From Stichopus chloronotus (lineage: Eukaryota; Echinodermata; Holothuroidea; Aspidochirotida; Stichopodidae): a stretch of DNA of 64,000 nt. Under the pieces are notes generated by a model that was not told where the DNA came from, searched no databases, and worked only from the letters and a program-made list of their open reading frames with translations. The stretch's first letter is position 1. Each line of letters starts with the position of its first letter. Below, piece by piece: positions 41,801 through 50,800 of this stretch. The DNA is taken from positions 10,685,929-10,749,928 of the forward strand of contig CM037838.1 of NCBI GenBank assembly GCA_021234535.1, given 5' to 3'. Made by a program: the position numbers and the translations under genes.

Positions 41801-44800
41801 ATGGAATTTCCAGTTATCTTTCTAACAGGCAACAGTTTGTACAAATCAATGATTGCTCTTCAAATATGTCAAGTATTAAGTACGGTGTACCTCAAGGATC
41901 TATCTTAGGGGCTAAACTATTTATTCTATACATTAATGACATTTGTAATGTATCGGATATAGTTAAATTTATCATTTTTGCGGATGATACTAATATACTC
42001 TGCTCTGGAAATGATATTCAGCAATTAAGTTCACGATTATGTGAGGTTTTAGATGAGTTGAGAGTATGGTTTTTGGTAAATAAATTATCACTTAATGTTG
42101 ACAAAACCAACTTTATGGTATTTTCTAATCGAAAGTGTGATAAGTACATTACCATTAATATTTGTAATTCCGTTATAGAAAGGGTATACACTACAACATT
42201 TCTTGGGGTGGTTATTGATTGTGATTTAAATTGGAAGGAGCAAATCAAACAGGTTTATTCTAAAGTGAGTAAAAGTCTTGCGATTATGTATAATTTAAGA
42301 GAATTCTTGGCCGCCAGTTCAATGAAGATTCTTTACAACTCTTTGGTTTTTCCTTACATTAACTATTGTTTAGAAGTATGGGGAAATACGTACAAAAGTA
42401 ATATTCACTCAGTCTTTGTAATGCAGAAGAAGGCTATCAGAGTGGTTTATAAAGCTAAATTTAATGACCACACAAATGAATTTTTTATTAACATGAATAC
42501 TTTAAAGCTAGAAAATCTAGTGCAATTTAAGACAGCCCTATTACTGTTCAAAGCTAAAAATGAAACGTTACCCCCAAACATTCAAAGGCTATTTATTAAA
42601 AAAGAGAGTAATTTATATACACGACGTAAAGAAGATTTTTATCAAATTTCTGTCCATACAACCTTAAAAGCTATGAGTATATCTGTTTGTGGTGTAAAAT
42701 TATGGAATAATCTTAATACTGACCTTAGGAACTCAAAAAGTGAACGTTTATTTAAACTAAAGTTAAAATTAGAATTCATAGGTAAGTATAGACAACTGTT
42801 TTGATTTTATGATCAGTAGCACTAAAACATTTATTAGAGTAATTTGATGGAGATAAGTTGCTCTGGAAATTGAACATTTTTATAACTGCCAGGGGAGAGA
42901 TTCATATAAGTTTTTCTTAACTTCTCTCTCCTTTTCCTTCTCGTATTTCTGTTTTGTATGATCCTTAATTGTTTCTCTTATTTTGACTTTTTATGTTGAT
43001 TTTGTAACCTCATGTTTTGCATCATTTATATGGAAATAAACCGAACAAACAAACAAACAAACAGTAGGCTAACTTCAACTAAAGCTTCTTTTTTTTTTTG
43101 AAATATGCCTTTTTTCACATAATCCCCAAATTTGTTTTTATGTCAATAATATAGGAAAATGAAAAACTTCTGAAAAATTCATACTTTCAGCTTCAATTTA
43201 ATAGCAAATCCCATACCAGTGGCAGAATTTTAGTTTTGAAGAAAATTGCCCTTCTTTCCAAATTTGTCTGTACAGTGTAAAGTAATACCTGTAGTGCATA
43301 CAGTACGTAAGCATGTATTCAACACATTGGGGGTGGTTACCATGTTTGTCCAGATCTAGAATATGATATCATGGTTCACAATTAAGTTGAGAGTAACCTC
43401 CAATACGTTTCCATCACTTGTACCGCACAGTGAAAATAGCTTCCATTCTGTTCCAAATCATTCCTGCTGTTTGACATGACCACAATGGAAAAATTTCAAA
43501 TTTGCAGAGCCAAAAGACATATAGTGATTCTTTCCTGGCAAAATCATTTAAAATACTGTACAATGTGCTTATCACATCTTAAAACATTTGCACCTTTGCC
43601 TATCAGATGAAATCAGATGTGTCACTTCAACAAGACAACCCAAAATACACCTTGAAATAACACAGACTTCAAGACAATGGTCTTCTGATAGACATTTACA
43701 GTACAGTACAAGGCATAGTACTTCCTGGTCACGCTATGTCATTTGATGACTCCACCAAACCTGCTATACATGTGTCAATTAGGTGCCTAAAATGTTCATC
43801 AGAAATCATGGATTCAAGTTCAATTTATGATCAATTCTTAATTGTGAAAGGTAGCTCAAAAACCTTATCATATATTTCATTTGGGAGGAATTACAGAATG
43901 TGCCCCTGTTTTCACACATCCCATATTTTCATGAAATACATCATACCCTCTACTGTGCACAATCGTATGACAACAGAAAACTGCAGTTCTTTCAATACTA
44001 GTACTTCTACAGTGTAATGTTTTCACAGGTATAACCCCGGATACCTGAATGGTACTTTAGTACCCGAATCCAAAATTGCTACCCGATTCCTCGATTCATG
44101 GGAACACCTGTTCAATATCGCACTAAACTGCGTGTTAACTACTTACAACTCTGCTGTGTTCTGTTGTATCTACATAATGCAGAATGGACAATGTCGCCTG
44201 AACAGTTGGAAAATAATATTACAGTGCAAGAAAAATCATAAAACAGTCATCTGGTCACTGATTTACAGTTACATAATTTTTTTTCAATTTGTTTGCTTAT
44301 TTAATGCCATATTTTACCCTGCTAAATTTGATTGGAACTAGGTTTCTACTCTTTTCCTGTGGACAGTCTTCCTTAATCATTGTTGAAATCCTTAGCCTCA
44401 TTATAACTTCGGCCTGGCCTAACTTACTACTGTAGCCGTAGTGAAACTTAGTGCAGGCCTAGCCTAGCTACATCACTTACAAAAACGATATTGCCGTACA
44501 TGTTTTTCATTCCTGATTCACTGTTAATAATAATAGTAATTACTGATAATATAGCTGAGGCCTAGCTGGTGACCTAAGGCCTATGCAGTATGTTTAGCTC
44601 TGTGTCAATGTCTTCACAAGTGGAACTTCTGTTGTAGGCTCGTAAGTGCCTAAGTGCTAAACTCACACAGCGCAAAGTATCACTAGTGGCAGTTAGGCTA
44701 ACGTTAACTCAGTCACTGTACAAACTTTTGCCTGGCTGATCGTTTAACAAATGTGAATCATTTTCGTTGATTCTCACCACGTTCGTGGGCCACCGACCCA

Positions 44801-47800
44801 GACTGGTCTGGTCCGTTGTTTTTCGCAGACATACTCGGCTCTGTTACTTACACGAGGTTTTAAAATATTCGCACAAGAATGCTGTTCCCGGCGTTCAAGA
44901 CTTTCAGTACTATTTGTTGCTATGGATTTATTGTTAAATTGCGAATACTTCTTAGCGTACGTTGTATACGTTGCAGCAGTTGTAAACAGCACAGACGACA
45001 GTCAGTGTCGAGGTACGTGCAGTATGCGTGTACTATGTCCGTATGTGGTATGTGTACTTTATATCTGCTGTATACTTTCCGTCATCGCTCAAATTATACA
45101 ATCTGTTATGCTTGCTTTGTGTTACGTAAGCAAAATATGCAAATAGCCGTTACGCCTTCGGTCCGGTGTTCCACGGAAGCTTACGTAATAACAATTCAAG
45201 CTTTGGAGGACATTTTTTTTCACTATATATGCCACTAAGCAACCACCTAGCGAACAATATAGTGGAAACATTCGGGCAAGTGCGGAGACAGCCATGAGAA
45301 AACATTACGGCCCTTGGTAGGTCCTTGGCGACCACATGCGGACTCGCCTTCGAAGGGCAATTTTTTTTTTTTTTTTGTGTACATCATATTTTACCAGGGT
45401 AGCCTAATCAACTTAAAGTTGCTCTTCCCTGGGGCCCTGAGTTGAACAACAACAGCAACATGCAGTATAAGTGAAAATAAAGAAAGAAACGAATTATAAA
45501 AGTGAAAAGCCTAAAATATCAAAAATTAAACACAACACAGAAACGGGAGACCTAACATGAAAACAATAAAAGTACAGTGCGATAGTTAAATAAAGGATAG
45601 AATTTTCCAGCGATATTGGTGACAGTTATGTATGATTTCATTTTCTGGTTCAATCCGAGCCAACTTTTTCTCAGTAACGTATTTCTTCATTCCCCTAGTC
45701 CAAAATTTTTGTCGTTCAAAATGTACTACATTTTAACAAAAATTTTAGCCAATAGCTAAGCCTCCTTCTACTAGTAGTATGGAGGGAGGCTGTCTATTTC
45801 CACGTAGTTACACTGAACCCCTGCCCCCTACCCAGCCTTCCACCGGAATGCCACATCATAACTTCACACAGGGTAATCTCCAACTCAACTTCAAACATGA
45901 TGTTTCGCTTATAATAAATTTGTTTTCAGAAAAAATAAACGGAAAAACAGTCAAATTTTTAGGGTATCTTTGTTCTTCGCATTGTTGTTACACATGCATT
46001 TCAGAAACCTTTTCATTTTAACTTGCTTTTTGTATGGTTCCTCGCAACCATTAATTCTTCATAGCTTCGAAATACTCAGGCTCCCATCAACTACTGCTTC
46101 CAAAAACATCAAGTTTTCAGAAAGCGAGGGACCCAGCCTAGCACCGGTCGTCTTTTGTATAGAGACATATCGATTGGAGAACATATACATTGGTGCATAA
46201 GTCATCAATTAGGGAGATCGAGCCTCGGACAACTTTAAGTTCTTGTAGATTGTTGTTCTTATTTTATTTGTATGATAAATGCCACGTTATTTAATTCTTC
46301 CAGTTTGTCTGTGATACTATCATTGTTAGTTTTTTTTTTTTTTTCAAAGTGCGAAGAAATGTAAGTTTCGCACTTTTACCAGTTTTATTATGTTTACGAA
46401 TTCCATTTTACAGCCTAGGTGAAGCATAATGTCATGATTGACCCTAATGGAAAGATAATGACTAACTGGAACTTGCCGATAGGGAAAATTCCATGTCAGT
46501 CATAAGGAAGTGAGAAAGCGAGCATAGTTTGACCACATGCATACAAGGAATTTGAATTCCATCTTACGAGTCCTATTTTTTGCCCCCGTTAGGGAGAGGT
46601 TTGACTTTGGACAATGAAACGAGTTCACACAAGTTTGCATAAAGCAGTCATGCTGTATAGGCGGCTTATGTGAAAATGGTATCTTGGCGCTTCCGTCCCG
46701 AGCAAATTTAACCAATACCTGTGTAGCAAACTTGAAACCGTGTACTACAACAAGCCAGAATGAAAATGACGATGTAAATTGAGTACTATATACGTCATCA
46801 TCTGACGTCCTCGCAAATCAATGGCACGGCGCACAATATGTCAGTTGGTTTCCCCAACTATATGACAATGCATGCACATGGACACATGAGCATCAAGCAG
46901 TTCGTCGACTTCTTGTAGGAAGGCCTCGTTGGTCACCAAGGGAGGGGGGGGGGTGTGGCAGAACCCCCACTTCAAAAATCCAGTGGTCCATTTAGTGATC
47001 AATCCTAGCAACCGTGACAATCGTATCATACCACAATAGTTGTAATCATAGACATGCGTTTGTAGCTCGCACGATCATGGACGTGTTTTCACTCATGCAT
47101 TAGCCCTCCGTGCATTCGCAATACCCGGACCTCCGCGAACTAGTGGATTCCGACTCAGTCTGCCCACAGATTGTAAGTTATTAAAGTTCGTGTATGCCGA
47201 AGTACTATTTTACACCCAGTAGCACTCAGTGCGTCTTTCCTTAGGCTATAAATATCCATGTACTTCTGAGCTAATCGTCAGACACTAAGAAATACTGATA
47301 AATATAGAGACCTAGTTGGATCTTAGATGGAACAAATCTCTAATTCATTGTCCGCATGTGTTTCGGTATGTACGTTAAATAACGTACATACCAGCTGCTG
47401 GGAAGGACGTCTTTTAGTCAAAACATGAGGCTGTATTCTGTGACAGTGCATCATTATTATCAACGACGGACACCCCTCCACTAGATAATTCGTGGATTGG
47501 ATTCTGGCCACGTATAAACAGAGTTGTAACGAGTCAACTTGAGCTCAAGTCACAAGTCGAGTCGTCCACATTACAGATCGAGTCAAGTCATGCAGTCGGT
47601 AGTTAAGTTTAAGCCTTCTTTGGGCAGGAAACACCCGACGACTAGTTTTTAAGATGGGTTAAGTTTGTGATTGCTAAGATGTGTTTTATTTAAAACAGAC
47701 TAAGTCTAATCTGACCTTTTACAAATATTGTACTGTCGACAACTGCAAAAGTATGCAAGAGGCAAGTAAAGTACATGGATAAAGTACACAGATAAACATA

Positions 47801-50800
47801 TGAAACACATCTTTCATGTGAAAGACGTGAAAGAAGAACACACTGATGTTCTGAGGAATTTATTCTCAAAAAATCAGAAGTTTTCTTCTTTCAAAGGTAA
47901 ATTTTCAAGTGGAAATGCAGTCATTCAGATTTGAATTACTGTGTCAACCGCATTTTATGAATGCCTTTGATAAGGATGGTCTAGCCAGCTTTGATATGTT
48001 GAAGACTAAGTTAATCTGACCATTACAGTGAATTTTCCATCCAATTCCCATGTGTGGTTCCGGAGATATGAGCAGTTGAAGTTACCACATTTGTTTTCAA
48101 CAGTTGACTTGAAGCAAACAGGAGTGATGTCATCTCCTCACATTGATAAAGCATTTTATGTTTTTCTTTAAACTTCACACTAAATTGAATACTTCAATAT
48201 CTAGTGCTATCACAATGTGAATGTGTGAGGGGTATGAGAGTTTTGCGACAGTCACATAACCAGTACTTAGGCTGAGCACCTATTAATTTCATGGTCGAAA
48301 TAGTAAATTCAATAATAAAGAAAACAAAAGACTATTCAGCCATGTGAGGAGATGATGTCACTCCTGCTTGCCTCAAGTTCACAGTTGGTAGAAATAGGGG
48401 GATAACTTCAACTGGTAATATCTTGAGAACCACACATGGGAACTGAATCAAGGTTTCACCAGAATGGTTGGATGAACTTACTCTTCAACATATCCAAGCT
48501 AAATTTGTGGCTAGACCATCCTTTTTATTAAGACTTATGCGACAATCTCTTTTTCACTAAATTGTGACACTTAGAAACTCCTTAATTTTCCTTGGATGCA
48601 CTATTCTATCCTGAAATATATTGAAAAGTATTTGGAGAATAGAAGGTGAAATTAGCAATTGTTTAAAAAAGGTTTAGAACGGACTGCTCTTGGTCTTTAA
48701 GTTCTTTTCATAGTGAGCTCAAGACATTAAATACTTGTCCAACATGTCCCTTCATTCACAACCCTCACACTTTTAACATTGACGTTAGGATAAAGGTGTG
48801 CATGATGAAGGGAACAAAATGATAAGCGAAGTCCCACATTTCTGTTGAATTGTAATTATGTGAGTTGTACTAAATATATCACTTCTGTGGAGTGAATCCT
48901 CATACAGTAGAATATAGTTCCGAATGATTAGTTAAGTTCAGAGGGCCACTTAAAAGAGTTAATGAGGAACTCAGACTAAATGAGATGGTGGTCATGCATG
49001 GTTTAGGTTGTCATTTTCTTCATTTTCTCTTGAATAATTCGTACATCATGGTATATTAATATCAAGTGTAGAAAATCATTTGTACAACCTAGCTCTGGTG
49101 TAATCAAGCTCTGCATGGTACAAACACCAGAATATGGAAATACTACTAACACGGATGGTACCAATATAGTTTAGTGTATACTGTGCATGCGTACCTCCTC
49201 TGCTTACTATACGCGGAAATTAGACTTTCAATACAGTTCCGCACTGGAGAGTGCTTACAAGGCTGAAGCGTCAGGTTCGTACAGTAGCTTAATTTAGGAC
49301 TTAAGTTGCAAAAAACGAATAGTTACGATGGTTGAAGTTGCAAACAACGAATAGCAAAACAGAAACACCGAACTGATATTTTGACTCTAGTCAAAATTCG
49401 AGTCAGGTCAATCTGGTCGCTGACTCCAGTCCGAAGTCGAGTTGTTGATCTTAGGAGTTGAGTTCAAGTCGCGTAATTTATCCTAGTGACTCGAGTCCAA
49501 GTCGAGTCACTAAAACAGGCGAGTCATTAACAACTCTGGGTATAAAGTCCCCCCCCCCCCCCCTCAGCAACCCTTTCTTTTATGTCTGATACTATAAACA
49601 TTTATTGATTTGTGTCCTAGGTTAGTCCCGCTCCCCCCACCCGCCTTAATTCTCCCTCTTATCTGATCACACTATGGTTGCTTACCTCACAATGTAGGTA
49701 TAAGCTCTTGTAATTTATGATATAAGGTTGGAGGACAATACGTAGTAATAACAATTCATACAATAACTTAATCCACGAGCTGTTTTATTATGATATGTTA
49801 ATTTATGTTTGTTTTAAACTTCGTTTCCTTAATCTTTATTTCCCGTCAGTTTTCCTCTTCAGTGAAAAAAAAAATCAGCTTCCACCTAGCAATCAAATTA
49901 TGATCACAAGCATTTCCTCGTCAGTTTTTTTGGTGCTCTGTTATTGTTTATCTTCCGCGCTGATAATTAATAACAATTAACACGTAATACACGTTACCAA
50001 AATCAAAACATGTTCATCCTCATGAAGTATATAAAGTACATTACATCGTACAAGATATAAAAAAAAAACACATGAGACAAGCTAAGTATAGATATGACTA
50101 AACTAACAAATGAATGCAGTTAATATATAGATGGAGCCTAAGTGTGGTGAATTGGAAGATATAAACACGGATCTAGAAATGGGGGGGGGGGGGGGGGTTA
50201 AAGAGGTTGATATTACATTGCTCATTTTAATATGTATTTCATAGTAAAATATATTGAACATGAATTGTAATACAGTCGACACGACGAGACGATAGTGATA
50301 CACCCTCGTTGGTATCGCATATCAAAAAATATAATTATGTATACACCAGCAAAGTTGGAAATATACCTACCTTGGTTACGTATTCCTCATTACAAACTGT
50401 TGGGTAAAAAATATCCATGTGAACTTGATAAAAACTTACCCTTCTTGAGTTAATGTTACCCAGCAACGGGTACTTTAAAATTAAACAACTTGGGTATTTT
50501 GGGAGAATTTTCATGATACGAGTTACTCCATAGTCAGGGGCCTACTGAGAAATATTAACCTGAGGGAAAAACGAACACTGAAACTGCCAAACAGCCCATT
50601 TGTCTTTTTAGTCTTTAGACCAATTAATACATTTCCATCCATCATTTTATTCAAAACATTCTACGAAGGGAAAGAAAATTTGCATAATACTGTCATTGAC
50701 TCTAAGCTTTGTGGATAATATCTTAATTTGCTATCGACAAACTCACTTTTACAAAGTTATAAAACTCCACGTAATTATTATCAGGTACCATACCATGCAC

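Larger units (their letters stand above)
24000..43700. repeat. Region dense in GTACAGTAC / GTACTGTAC motifs
   Basis: This nonamer and its cores TACAGTA/TACTGTA occur several dozen times by eye, often overlapping (for example near 23950, 24945, 26640, 36280, 38380, 38940). They are rare in 1-20 kb and scattered after 45 kb. The spacing is irregular, so it is not a tandem array. Confidence 0.7.

Noticed and set aside
44774..44992. Minus-strand frame with a gtaagt donor near 44848 as stomatin first exon
   Set aside because: Its frame does not join stomatin exon 2 without an immediate stop; could only be a noncoding alternative exon.
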